A DNA stretch of 64,000 nt, from the NCBI RefSeq assembly GCF_900104025.1, contig NZ_FNIQ01000004.1, positions 372,001 to 436,000 on the forward strand. The letters run 5' to 3'. The position numbers and the translations under genes are program-made. Below the pieces are notes generated by a model. It worked only from the letters and a program-made list of their open reading frames with translations. It did not search any database and was not told where the DNA came from. Shown piece after piece: positions 9,946-18,503 of the stretch. The stretch is from Geodermatophilus sp. DSM 45219 (GTDB lineage: Bacteria; Actinomycetota; Actinomycetes; Mycobacteriales; Geodermatophilaceae). The first letter of the stretch is position 1. Each line of letters starts with the position of its first letter.

Positions 9946-11982
9946 GTGAGCAACCCCGTGGTCAGCGAGCTGATCGCCCGCAGCAACCGGCTCGGCGCCG
10001 ACTCGCGCAACACCAACTACGCCGGCGGCAACACCTCCGCCAAGGGCAGCGAGATCGACCCGGTCACCGGCCGGCCGGTCGAGCTGGTCTGGGTCAAGGG
10101 CTCCGGCGGTGACCTGGGCACCCTGACCGAGTCCGGCCTGGCCGTGCTGCGGCTGGACCGGCTCCGCTCCCTGGTCGACGTCTACCCCGGCGTCGACCGC
10201 GAGGACGAGATGGTCGCCGCGTTCGACTACTGCCTGCACGGCCGCGGCGGCGCGGCGCCGTCCATCGACACCGCCATGCACGGCCTGGTCACCGCCCCGC
10301 ACGTCGACCACCTGCACCCCGACTCCGGCATCGCGCTGGCCACCGCCGCCGACGGCGAGGCGCTCACCCGCGAGTGCTTCGGCGACCGGGTGGTCTGGGT
10401 GCCGTGGCGCCGTCCGGGCTTCCAGCTCGGCCTGGACATCGCCGCGGTCGCCGAGAAGAACCCGCAGGCGATCGGGTGCGTCCTCGGCGGGCACGGCATC
10501 ACCGCCTGGGGCGCGACGAGCGAGGAGTGCGAGGCCCACAGCCTGGAGATCATCCGGACGGCGGAGCGCTTCCTCGCCGAGCGCGGCGCGGCGGAGCCCT
10601 TCGGCCCGGTCGTCCCCGGGTTCGAGGCGCTGCCGCCGGCCGAGCGCCGGCACAAGGCGGCGCTGCTCGCGCCGATGATCCGCGGGCTGGTCTCGACCGA
10701 CAGGCCGCAGGTCGGCCACTTCACCGACGCCGACGTCGTCCTGGAGTTCCTCTCGCGGGAGAAGCTGCAGCCGCTGGCCGCGCTGGGCACCTCCTGCCCG
10801 GACCACTTCCTGCGCACCAAGGTCCGCCCGCTGGTGGTCGACCTGCCGGCGACCGCGTCCACCGACGAGGTGGTGCGGCGGCTCAGGGAGCTGCACGAGG
10901 AGTACCGCGCCGAGTACGCCGCCTACTACGCCCGGCACGCCGGCCCGGACAGCCCGCCGATGCGCGGCGCCGACCCGGCGATCGTGCTGGTGCCCGGCGT
11001 CGGCATGTTCAGCTTCGGCGCGAACAAGCAGACCGCGCGGGTGGCCGGCGAGTTCTACGTCAACGCGGTCAACGTGATGCGCGGCGCCGAGGCGGTCTCC
11101 AGCTACGCGCCGATCGACGAGGGCGAGAAGTTCCGCATCGAGTACTGGGCGCTGGAGGAGGCCAAGCTGCAGCGGATGCCGGAGCCGAAGCCGCTGGCCA
11201 CCCGGGTCGCCCTGGTGACCGGTGCGGCCAGCGGGATCGGCAAGGCCATCGCGCACCGGCTGGCGGCCGAGGGCGCCTGCGTCGTCGTCGCCGACCTGGA
11301 CCTGGCCAAGGCGCAGGACGCCGCCGCGGAGATCGGCAGCACCGACGTCGCCGTGGGCGTGGCGGCCGACGTGTCCGATGCCGAGGCGGTGGCCGAGGCG
11401 TTCCGCGCCGCGGTGCTGGCGTTCGGCGGCGTCGACCTGGTGGTCAACAACGCCGGGCTGTCGATCTCCAAGCCGCTGCTGGAGACCACCGAGGCCGACT
11501 GGGACCTGCAGCACGACGTCATGGCCAAGGGCAGCTTCCTGGTGTCCCGGGAGGCCGCGCGGATCATGATCGAGCAGGGTCTCGGCGGGGACGTCGTCTA
11601 CATCTCCTCGAAGAACTCGCTGTTCGCCGGGCCGAACAACATCGCCTACGGCGCCACCAAGGCCGACCAGGCCCACCAGGTGCGGCTGCTGGCCGCCGAG
11701 CTCGGCCCGCACCAGATCCGGGTCAACGGCATCAACCCCGACGGCGTCGTCCGCGGGTCGGGCATCTTCGCCGGCGGCTGGGGCGCCTCGCGGGCCGCGG
11801 TCTACGGGGTGGAGGAGGAGGAGCTCGGCGAGTTCTACGCCCAGCGGACGCTGCTCAAGCGCGAGGTGCTGCCCGACCACGTGGCCGACGCGGTCTTCGC
11901 GCTGACCGGCGGGGACCTCACCCGGACGACGGGCCTGCACGTCCCGGTCGACAGCGGCGTCGCCGCCGCCTTCCTCCGCTGA
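9946..11982 (+). CDS. rhaEW: Bifunctional L-rhamnulose-1-phosphate aldolase / L-lactaldehyde dehydrogenase
   Basis: A 678-aa fusion. Residues 1 to about 400 are a class II aldolase/adducin-type domain (NTNYAGGNTSAKG; HPDSGIALATA; GGHGITAWG) that splits L-rhamnulose-1-phosphate into DHAP and L-lactaldehyde. From residue 420 there is a short-chain dehydrogenase domain with the nucleotide-binding motif VTGAASGIGKA, NNAG and the catalytic YGATK. In the described RhaEW/YuxG family this half oxidises L-lactaldehyde to L-lactate, the substrate of the neighbouring LutAB. GTG 9946 was chosen because GGAGG lies nine bases upstream. Confidence 0.9.
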   Translation: MSNPVVSELIARSNRLGADSRNTNYAGGNTSAKGSEIDPVTGRPVELVWVKGSGGDLGTLTESGLAVLRLDRLRSLVDVYPGVDREDEMVAAFDYCLHGRGGAAPSIDTAMHGLVTAPHVDHLHPDSGIALATAADGEALTRECFGDRVVWVPWRRPGFQLGLDIAAVAEKNPQAIGCVLGGHGITAWGATSEECEAHSLEIIRTAERFLAERGAAEPFGPVVPGFEALPPAERRHKAALLAPMIRGLVSTDRPQVGHFTDADVVLEFLSREKLQPLAALGTSCPDHFLRTKVRPLVVDLPATASTDEVVRRLRELHEEYRAEYAAYYARHAGPDSPPMRGADPAIVLVPGVGMFSFGANKQTARVAGEFYVNAVNVMRGAEAVSSYAPIDEGEKFRIEYWALEEAKLQRMPEPKPLATRVALVTGAASGIGKAIAHRLAAEGACVVVADLDLAKAQDAAAEIGSTDVAVGVAADVSDAEAVAEAFRAAVLAFGGVDLVVNNAGLSISKPLLETTEADWDLQHDVMAKGSFLVSREAARIMIEQGLGGDVVYISSKNSLFAGPNNIAYGATKADQAHQVRLLAAELGPHQIRVNGINPDGVVRGSGIFAGGWGASRAAVYGVEEEELGEFYAQRTLLKREVLPDHVADAVFALTGGDLTRTTGLHVPVDSGVAAAFLR

Positions 11983-11989
11983 CATGGGA

Positions 11990-12009
11990 GCCTTTATCGC
12001 GATAAAGGC
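11990..12009. promoter_or_regulatory. LacI-type operator palindrome B, before rhaB
   Basis: A perfect 20-bp palindrome, GCCTTTATCGCGATAAAGGC, identical in 19 of 20 positions to site A. It lies in the 33-bp gap between the aldolase and kinase genes, and its right arm contains the kinase ribosome-binding site (AAAGGCGG, six bases before ATG 12016). A bound repressor could block an internal promoter or act as a roadblock for readthrough. Confidence 0.8.
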
Positions 12010-12015
12010 GGACTC

Positions 12016-13488
12016 ATGAGCCACGAGCTGACCCTCGCCGCCGTCGACCTGGGCGCCTCCAGCGGCCGGGTGATGGCCGCGCGGGTCGGCCCGGACCGCC
12101 TCGACCTGACCGAGGTGCACCGCTTCGCCAACCGGCCGGTGCGCACCGGCGGCACGCTGCACTGGGACGTGCTGTCCCTCCACGCCGGCGTGCTCGACGG
12201 GCTGCGCGCCGCCGGCCGGGTGGACGGCGGGCACCTCCACGGGGTGGGCATCGACAGCTGGGCGGTGGACGTCGGCCTGCTCGACGCCGACGGCGCGCTG
12301 CTGGGCAACCCGGTGCACTACCGCGACGCCCGGCACGCGACCGCGGTGCCGGCGGTGCACGCCGTCGTCCCGCCCGAGGAGCTCTACCGGGTCAGCGGGC
12401 TGCAGCACCTGCCGTTCAACACCGTCTTCCAGCTGGCCGCCATGAGGGGGACGGCGCAGTTCGCGGCCGCGCGGACGGCGCTGCTGGTCCCGGACCTGCT
12501 GGCGTACTGGCTCACCGGCGCCGTCGGGGCCGAGGTCACCAACGCCTCCACCACCGGACTGCTCGACGCCACGACCCGGGAGTGGTCGTGGGACCTGGTC
12601 GACCGGCTCGGGCTCGACCGGGGGCTGCTGGCGCCGCTGCGCCAGCCGGGGGAGCGGCTCGGCGAGCTGCGCGACGACGTCCTGGCCGAGACCGGGCTGA
12701 CCGGGCCGGTGCCGCTGGTCGCGGTGGGGTCGCACGACACCGCCTCGGCCGTGGTCGGCGTCCCGGCGTCCACCGACCGGTTCGCCTACGTCTCGTGCGG
12801 CACCTGGTCGCTGGTCGGGGTGGAGCTGGAGAAGCCGGTGCTCACCGAGGCCAGCCGCGCGGCCGGGTTCACCAACGAGCTCGGCGTCGACGGCACGGTG
12901 CGCTACCTGCGCAACGTCATGGGGCTGTGGCTGCTGCAGGAGTCGCAGCGCACGTGGACCGCCGCCGGGCTGCCCGCCGACCTGCCCGACCTGCTCGCCG
13001 CGGCGGCGCAGGTGCCGGCCTTCACCGCGCTGGTGGACCCCGACGACCCCCGGTTCCTCCCGCCCGGCGACGTGCCGGCGCGGATCGCGCAGGTCTGCGC
13101 CGAGACCGGGCAGACCGCGCCTCCGGGCCAGGCGGGAACCGTGCGCTGCATCCTGGACAGCCTGGCGCTGGCCTACCGGCGCACCGTCCGGCGGGCCGCC
13201 GCGCTGTCCGGGCGCGAGGTCGAGGTGGTGCACCTGGTCGGCGGGGGAGCCCGCAACACCCTGCTGTGCCAGCTCACCGCCGACGCCTGCGGGCTGCCGG
13301 TGCTGGCCGGGCCGGTGGAGGCGGCGGCCCTGGGCAACGTGCTGGTCCAGGCCCGCGGGCTGGGCGCGCTGTCCGGTGGGCTGCCGGAGCTGCGGGCCCT
13401 GCTCCGGCAGACCCAGGACGCCCAGCTGTACCTGCCGACGCCGGGCACGGGCGCCGCGTGGGACGCCGCGGAGGCGCGGCTGCGCTGA
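12016..13488 (+). CDS. rhaB: Rhamnulokinase
   Basis: A 490-aa FGGY-family sugar kinase phosphorylating L-rhamnulose at C1. It shows the opening AAVDLGASSGRVMAAR, the substrate-loop segment GVGIDSWAVDVGLLD, the ATP-domain motif VAVGSHDTASAVVG and the C-terminal VHLVGGGARNTLLCQLTAD. ATG 12016 follows AAAGGCGG, which is embedded in operator B. It ends 11 bp before the convergent stop of the zinc dehydrogenase gene, closing the rhamnose cluster. Confidence 0.92.
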   Translation: MSHELTLAAVDLGASSGRVMAARVGPDRLDLTEVHRFANRPVRTGGTLHWDVLSLHAGVLDGLRAAGRVDGGHLHGVGIDSWAVDVGLLDADGALLGNPVHYRDARHATAVPAVHAVVPPEELYRVSGLQHLPFNTVFQLAAMRGTAQFAAARTALLVPDLLAYWLTGAVGAEVTNASTTGLLDATTREWSWDLVDRLGLDRGLLAPLRQPGERLGELRDDVLAETGLTGPVPLVAVGSHDTASAVVGVPASTDRFAYVSCGTWSLVGVELEKPVLTEASRAAGFTNELGVDGTVRYLRNVMGLWLLQESQRTWTAAGLPADLPDLLAAAAQVPAFTALVDPDDPRFLPPGDVPARIAQVCAETGQTAPPGQAGTVRCILDSLALAYRRTVRRAAALSGREVEVVHLVGGGARNTLLCQLTADACGLPVLAGPVEAAALGNVLVQARGLGALSGGLPELRALLRQTQDAQLYLPTPGTGAAWDAAEARLR

Positions 13489-13498
13489 GCCGCACCGG

Positions 13499-14539
13499 TC
13501 AGGGCTCGACGGTGACCTTGATGGCCTCGCCCTTCGCCACGATGTCGAACGCCTCGAGGACCCGGTCGAGCGGCAGGTGCACCGTGATCAGGTCCTTGAC
13601 CGGGACCTCGCCGCTGGCGATGTACTCCAGCGCCCGCTTGTTGTGCGACGGGGCCGACCCGTTCGCACCCATGATCATCAGCTCGCGGTAGTGCACGAGG
13701 TTGGAGTCGCACTGGATGAAGGGGTTGGTCTTGGGCAGCCCGCCGAAGAAGGAGATGCGCCCGCGCCGCGCCGCCATCCGGATCGCCTGCTCCTGGGCGA
13801 CGTTGGCGGCCGTCGCGGTGATGACGACGTCGGCCCCTCGGCCGTCGGTGAGCTCCTTGACCCGCTCGACGACGTCGACCTCGCGGCCGTTGATCACCTC
13901 GTCCGGCTCGACCGCCTTGGCCGACATCGCCAGCCGGTCGGCGAGCACGTCGATGAGGAAGACCCGGCTGGCGCCGTTGGCCCGGGCGAGCCGCGTGTGC
14001 AGGCAGCCGATGGGTCCGGCGCCGAAGACGACGACCGTGTCGCCCTCGCCCACGTGGACGAGCTCCTGGGCGTTGATGGCGCAGGCGAACGGCTCGGCCG
14101 CCGAGGCCTCGTCGAAGCCGATGTTGTCGGGGATCCGGTTGAGCCCGTCGACCTTCAGGACCTGCCGGGGCACGATCATGTACTCCGCGAAGCCGCCGTC
14201 GTACTGGTAGCCGATCGACGTCTGGTTCTCGCAGACCGCCATCCAGCCCTTGCGGCACTCGTAGCACTCGCCGCAGGGCACCGCGGCGATGACCTGCGCA
14301 CGGTCACCGACCGACCAGCCGCTGACGTCCGCCCCGACCTCGACCACCTCGCCGGCGACCTCGTGGCCGATGATCCGCGGCGGGCTCAGGTTCTGGTGGC
14401 CGTTGTGCAGGATCTTCACGTCGGTGCCGCAGGTCGAGCAGTTGCGGACCCGCAGCTTGACCTCGTCCGGGCCGCACTCGGGCTCGGGGGCGTCCTCGAT
14501 CCGGACGTCCTCGGGCGCGTAGAACCGCAAGACCTTCAT
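13499..14539 (-). CDS. Zinc-dependent MDR dehydrogenase of the mannitol PTS operon
   Basis: A 346-aa medium-chain dehydrogenase: catalytic zinc-site residues in NCSTCGTDVK and GHEVAGEVVEVG, a structural-zinc loop with four cysteines (CGECYECRKGWMAVC), and the Rossmann motif VFGAGPIGCLHTRLARANG. As the last gene of the mtlA-mtlF operon it probably oxidises the imported polyol phosphate to fructose-6-phosphate, although the classical MtlD is a different, zinc-free long-chain family. Exact substrate is inference; sorbitol-6-phosphate or a related alditol phosphate is equally possible. Confidence 0.8.
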   Translation of the reverse strand: MKVLRFYAPEDVRIEDAPEPECGPDEVKLRVRNCSTCGTDVKILHNGHQNLSPPRIIGHEVAGEVVEVGADVSGWSVGDRAQVIAAVPCGECYECRKGWMAVCENQTSIGYQYDGGFAEYMIVPRQVLKVDGLNRIPDNIGFDEASAAEPFACAINAQELVHVGEGDTVVVFGAGPIGCLHTRLARANGASRVFLIDVLADRLAMSAKAVEPDEVINGREVDVVERVKELTDGRGADVVITATAANVAQEQAIRMAARRGRISFFGGLPKTNPFIQCDSNLVHYRELMIMGANGSAPSHNKRALEYIASGEVPVKDLITVHLPLDRVLEAFDIVAKGEAIKVTVEP

Positions 14540-14570
14540 CTGTCCCCATCTCGTCGTCGCATCGCCGGTC

Positions 14571-15008
14571 TCACTCGTCGTTGACCGCGTGCAGGAGCGC
14601 GTAGACCTCTTCGGCGGAGGCGGCGGCGATCAGCTTCTGCACCTCGTCCTCGTCGGAGAAGACGATGGCGATCTTGTTGAGGATCTCCAGGTGGCCACCT
14701 TCGACCCCGGCGACACCGACGGCGAAGCGGACCTCGTTGCCGTCCCAGTCGATCGGGGAGTCGTAGCGGACCACCGAGAGCGCCGACCGGCGGATGGTGT
14801 CCTTGGACTCGTTGGTGCCGTGCGGGATGGCCAGGTAGTTGCCCATGTAGGTGGACACCGACCGCTCGCGCTCGAACATGGCGTCCACGTAGGCGGGGGT
14901 CACCGCGCCGGCGTCGACCAGGATCTGGCCGGCCTCGCGGATCGCGTCGTCCTTGGTCGTCGCCGTGCCCGGCACCCGGACCTGCGAGGGGCCGAGGATG
15001 TCGCTCAC
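14571..15008 (-). CDS. mtlF: PTS EIIA component, mannitol/fructose type
   Basis: A 145-aa cytoplasmic EIIA domain that passes phosphate from HPr to the EIIB domain. The phosphorylated histidine is His63 in LAIPHGTNESKD. ATG 15008 is followed downstream on the same strand by the dehydrogenase 31 bp later and preceded by mtlA 28 bp upstream, so the three genes form one operon. Length matches stand-alone MtlF proteins. Confidence 0.9.
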   Translation of the reverse strand: MSDILGPSQVRVPGTATTKDDAIREAGQILVDAGAVTPAYVDAMFERERSVSTYMGNYLAIPHGTNESKDTIRRSALSVVRYDSPIDWDGNEVRFAVGVAGVEGGHLEILNKIAIVFSDEDEVQKLIAAASAEEVYALLHAVNDE

Positions 15009-15036
15009 GGTGTGCCCTCCCCGTCCGCCGCGCGGC

Positions 15037-16590
15037 TCACTGCTGGGCCCCCGACTCGTGCGCGTTGGTCACCTTCAGCTCCTCGACGATCGCGTCGTAC
15101 TGCGGGCTGTTGAGGAAGTTGTCGACCGAGACGTGCTCGGCCGACGGTGACATCCCCCGGGCCCGCGGGGTGAGGTCCTGGTGGGTGACGACGAGGTCGA
15201 CGTCGTCGGTCAGGTTGGCGATCGCCTGGTTGGTCACGGTGACGTCGGAGAACCCGGCTTTTTTGATCTTGTTCCGCAGGACGGAGGCGCCCATCGCGCT
15301 GGAGCCCATGCCGGCGTCGCAGGCGAAGACGATGTGGTGGACCGGCGTGCGGCGCGCCGCCGCCTCGATGGCCTCCCCACCGGCCGCCGCGCTGGGCTGC
15401 GCCTCCCCGGCCGGGCCGGCCAGCACGTCGGAGACCGAGCTCTTCCTGCCCTTCATGGCCTCCATCGAGGCGGTGGCCTCGCCGAGGTCACCGGTCCTGC
15501 GGCGGTTGAGCCTGAGCAGCAGGGCGCACACGAGGAAGGACGTCGCCGCGGACAGCAGCACGGCCAGGACCACGCCGACGAAGCTGCTCCCCGGGGTCTG
15601 CGCCAGGACGGCGATGATCGAGCCGGGCGCGGCCGGTGCACGCAGGCCGGCGTCGAAGACCGTCAGCGTCCCGATGCCCACCATCCCGCCGGCGATCGTG
15701 CCCAGCAGCAGGATCGGCAGCATCAGCACGTACGGGAAGTAGATCTCGTGGATGCCGCCGAAGAAGTGGATGATCGCCGCGGCCGGCGCGGTGCTGCGGG
15801 CCATCCCGGTGCCCACGACCATCCACGCCAGCAGGACGCCCAGGCCCGGCCCGGGGTTGGCCTCGAGCAGGAACAGGATCGACTGGCCGTTCTCCGCGGA
15901 CTGCTGGACGCCCAGCGGGGTGAGCACGCCGTGGTTGATGGCGTTGTTGAGGAAGAGCACCTTGGCCGGCTCGATGAGGATGCTGGCCAGCGGGAGCAGG
16001 TTGTTCTCGACGAGCCAGTCGACGCCGTTGCCGAGCCACGTCGACACGGTCTCGACGACCGGGCCGAAGGTGAAGTAGCCGACGACGGCGAGTGCGGCGG
16101 AGGCGATGCCGGCGGAGAAGTTGTTCACCAGCATCTCGAAGCCCGGCTTGATCTTGCCGTCCCACAGCCGGTCGAGCTGCTTCATCACCCAGGCCGCGAG
16201 CGGTCCCATGATCAGCGCGCCGAGGAACATCGGTTGCTCGGTGCTGACGATGACGCCCATGGTGGCCACGGCGGCGACCACACCACCGCGCAGGCCGTGC
16301 ACCATCCGGCCGCCCTGGATGGCGATCAGCAGGGGCAGCAGGTACCGGATCATCGGCCCGACCAGGCCGGTGTGCGGGTCGCCGTTCTCGTCGACGCCGA
16401 ACCCGCCGAGCCCCGCGACCGGGGTCCAGCCGGTCTCGATGAACAGCGCCGTGATGAAGCCCCAGGCGATGAAGGCGGCGATGTTCGGCATGATCATCCC
16501 GGAGAGGAACGTGCCGAACTTCTGCACCGCCACGCGGGCGCCGGAGCCCGTGGCCGGAGTTCCTGCCGGTGTCTCTGCTGCTGCGGTCAC
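15037..16590 (-). CDS. mtlA: PTS mannitol-specific EIICB permease
   Basis: A 517-aa membrane permease with the MtlA EIIC domain (VQKFGTFLSGMIMPNIAAFI; KPGFEMLVNNFSAGI; LEANPGPGLGVLLAWM; HFFGGIHEIYFPYVLM) and a C-terminal EIIB domain from about residue 415. The phosphocysteine is Cys424 in FACDAGMGSSAMG. EIIA is encoded separately downstream. GTG 16590 was chosen (GAGG six bases upstream); the open frame continues to 16656 without a good ribosome-binding site. It imports and phosphorylates mannitol or a close alditol, and is divergent from the SorC-type regulator. Confidence 0.9.
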   Translation of the reverse strand: MTAAAETPAGTPATGSGARVAVQKFGTFLSGMIMPNIAAFIAWGFITALFIETGWTPVAGLGGFGVDENGDPHTGLVGPMIRYLLPLLIAIQGGRMVHGLRGGVVAAVATMGVIVSTEQPMFLGALIMGPLAAWVMKQLDRLWDGKIKPGFEMLVNNFSAGIASAALAVVGYFTFGPVVETVSTWLGNGVDWLVENNLLPLASILIEPAKVLFLNNAINHGVLTPLGVQQSAENGQSILFLLEANPGPGLGVLLAWMVVGTGMARSTAPAAAIIHFFGGIHEIYFPYVLMLPILLLGTIAGGMVGIGTLTVFDAGLRAPAAPGSIIAVLAQTPGSSFVGVVLAVLLSAATSFLVCALLLRLNRRRTGDLGEATASMEAMKGRKSSVSDVLAGPAGEAQPSAAAGGEAIEAAARRTPVHHIVFACDAGMGSSAMGASVLRNKIKKAGFSDVTVTNQAIANLTDDVDLVVTHQDLTPRARGMSPSAEHVSVDNFLNSPQYDAIVEELKVTNAHESGAQQ

Positions 16591-16714
16591 GGTCTGCCTC
16601 AGCTCTCCCGTCGATGACCGCGGGACAGGTGCGTCCCCGTTCCCGCAGCCGGGCACTCAGTCGTGGCGACGAGTGTCGTGAGTCACAGCCGATGCCGTCA
16701 ATGCTGGGTGCGAA

Positions 16715-16735
16715 GATGGGCGCATCGCGCTCATC
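16715..16735. promoter_or_regulatory. Imperfect inverted repeat before the SorC-type regulator
   Basis: GATGGGCGCA (16715-16724) and CGCGCTCATC (16726-16735) are complementary in 8 of 10 positions around one central base. It lies 17-37 bases upstream of the regulator start in the mtlA/regulator divergent gap. It is a possible operator of the SorC-type regulator, but symmetry is moderate in GC-rich DNA. Confidence 0.3.
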
Positions 16736-16751
16736 TGAGCAGGAGGTCGGC

Positions 16752-17699
16752 ATGGTCAGCCAGCTCGCCGGTCCTGCGTCGCTGGTGCTCTCGGCTTCGG
16801 TGGCGCGCCGCTACTTCCTCGACGGGCGCTCGAAGACCGAGATCGCCGAGGAGTTCGGGCTCAGCAGGTTCAAGGTCGCGCGGCTCATCGAGACCGCCCG
16901 CGCCACCGGGCTCGTCCGGATCGAGATCGGGCACCGGGGGCTGATCGACGTCGACCTGTCCGCGCGGGTCCAGGACGCGTTCGGCCTGGAGCACGCCGTC
17001 GTCGTCGACGCACCGGAGGGCTCGACCGACGACGTCCGCAGGCAGCTCGGCCAGGTCGCCGCCGAGCTGCTCGCCGAGATCACCGGCCCCGACGACGTGC
17101 TCGGCGTGGCGTGGTCCCGCTCGGTCGGCGCCATGGCCCGGGCGCTGCCCCGGCTGGCTGCCGTCCCGGTCGTCCAGCTCACCGGGGCGATCACCCTGCC
17201 CGACGGTGACGAGACCTCGATCGACGTCGTCCGTGACGTCGCGCGGGCGGCCGGCGGGCCGGCCTACGTCTTCTACGCGCCGTTCGCGCTCCCCGACGCC
17301 GCGACCGCGCAGGCTCTCCGCCGGCAGCGGGAGGTCGCCCTGGCCTTCGCGCAGCTGCCCCGCGTCACCAAGGCCGTCGTCGGCGTGGGGCTCTGGGCCC
17401 CCGGCCGATCGACGCTCTACGACACCGCCCGCGAGGCCGACCGGGCGCAGCTGACCCGGCGGGGGGTGTGCGCGGAGGTCTCCGGGGTCTTCCTCACCGC
17501 CGACGGCGAGCCGGTCCACGCCGGTCTGAGCGAGCGGACCATCGGCATCGACGCCGAGCAGATGCGTGCGATCCCCGAGGTCATCGCCATCCCGTACGGC
17601 GTCGAGAAGGTCGCGGCGGGGCGGGCCGCGCTGCGCAGCGGGCTGGTGCACGGCCTGGTCACGCACCGCGCGTTCGCCCAGGCCCTGCTCGACGGGTGA
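16752..17699 (+). CDS. SorC/DeoR-type sugar-binding transcriptional regulator
   Basis: A 315-aa SorC-family regulator: N-terminal helix-turn-helix (FLDGRSKTEIAEEFGLSRFKV, residues about 20-40) and a sugar-phosphate-binding domain resembling NagB/GNPDA (GVAWSRSVGAMARALP; VVGVGLWAPGRSTLYD; IPEVIAIPYGVEK). ATG 16752 follows AGGAGG. It is divergent from the mtlA-mtlF-dehydrogenase operon, which it presumably controls in response to a phosphorylated alditol. The stop overlaps the next gene as GTGA. Confidence 0.87.
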   Translation: MVSQLAGPASLVLSASVARRYFLDGRSKTEIAEEFGLSRFKVARLIETARATGLVRIEIGHRGLIDVDLSARVQDAFGLEHAVVVDAPEGSTDDVRRQLGQVAAELLAEITGPDDVLGVAWSRSVGAMARALPRLAAVPVVQLTGAITLPDGDETSIDVVRDVARAAGGPAYVFYAPFALPDAATAQALRRQREVALAFAQLPRVTKAVVGVGLWAPGRSTLYDTAREADRAQLTRRGVCAEVSGVFLTADGEPVHAGLSERTIGIDAEQMRAIPEVIAIPYGVEKVAAGRAALRSGLVHGLVTHRAFAQALLDG

Positions 17700-18493
17700 G
17701 CGCGGACGTGGCCGGTCCCGAGGTCCCCCTGCCCGGCGGGGTGGCCAACCGCGGGCTCGTCGTCCGGGTCGGCGACACCGTCCGCCGTCCGGTGCGGCGC
17801 ACCAGCCCGGCCGCCCACGCGCTGCTCCGCCACCTCGAGGAGGTCGGTTTCGCGGGGGCGCCACGGTTCCTGGGCGTGGACGAGCAGGGGCGCGAGGTCC
17901 TGAGCTACGTGCCGGGGACGGCCGTCCTCCCGCCGTACCCGGCGTGGGCGCTCACCGACGAGGCGCTCGTGAGCGTGGCCGAGCTGCTGCGCTCCTACCA
18001 CTCCGCCGTGGCCGGCTTCGACCCGGCGCCGCACGCCTGGCCGGCCTCCCTGCCGGCCGCGTTCCGCGGTGAGCTGGTGGGGCACAACGACCTCAACCTG
18101 GACAACGTCGTCTTCAGGGACGGACGGGCGGTCGCGCTCATCGACTTCGACCTGGCCGGCCCCGGCTCGCGGGTCTGGGACCTCGCGTGCGCCGCACGCC
18201 TCTGGGCGCCGGTGCGACCGGACGCGACCATCCGTGACACCCGGCGCGGCCGCGGCTTCCGCCGCCTGCGGCTGTTCCTGGACGCCTACGGGGCCGACGG
18301 CGCCGACCGGCGCCGCATCCCCGGCGCCCTCCAGCAGAACCAGGAGTGGTTCTGCGTGCTCATCGAGCGCTACGCCGCGGCCGGGCACGCGGCCTTCCTC
18401 GAGTACTCCCGCTCGGACCTGCGCATGCAGGCCGACGCCTACCGGGACTGGCTGGCCGACGTGGCGCCGGCGCTGACGGCGTCCCTCTCGTGA
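17696..18493 (+). CDS. APH-family phosphotransferase (kinase-fold), substrate unknown
   Basis: A 265-aa aminoglycoside-phosphotransferase/choline-kinase-fold protein. The catalytic loop HNDLNLDN and metal-binding IDFDLAG are intact, so it should be an active small-molecule kinase, while the N-terminal lobe is short. GTG 17696 overlaps the SorC-type regulator stop by 4 bp, so it is translationally coupled to a sugar regulator. A role in sugar or polyol metabolism is as plausible as antibiotic modification. No specific resistance is claimed. Confidence 0.75.
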   Translation: MSADVAGPEVPLPGGVANRGLVVRVGDTVRRPVRRTSPAAHALLRHLEEVGFAGAPRFLGVDEQGREVLSYVPGTAVLPPYPAWALTDEALVSVAELLRSYHSAVAGFDPAPHAWPASLPAAFRGELVGHNDLNLDNVVFRDGRAVALIDFDLAGPGSRVWDLACAARLWAPVRPDATIRDTRRGRGFRRLRLFLDAYGADGADRRRIPGALQQNQEWFCVLIERYAAAGHAAFLEYSRSDLRMQADAYRDWLADVAPALTASLS

Positions 18494-18503
18494 TCCGCGG
18501 GCG

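Noticed and set aside
9892..13233. Very long open frame antisense to the rhamnose enzyme genes (over 1100 codons)
   Set aside because: It has no recognisable domain, is Arg/Gly/His/Val-rich and mirrors the codon bias of the genes on the other strand. Such shadow frames are usual at this GC content; similar ones oppose nearly every large gene here.
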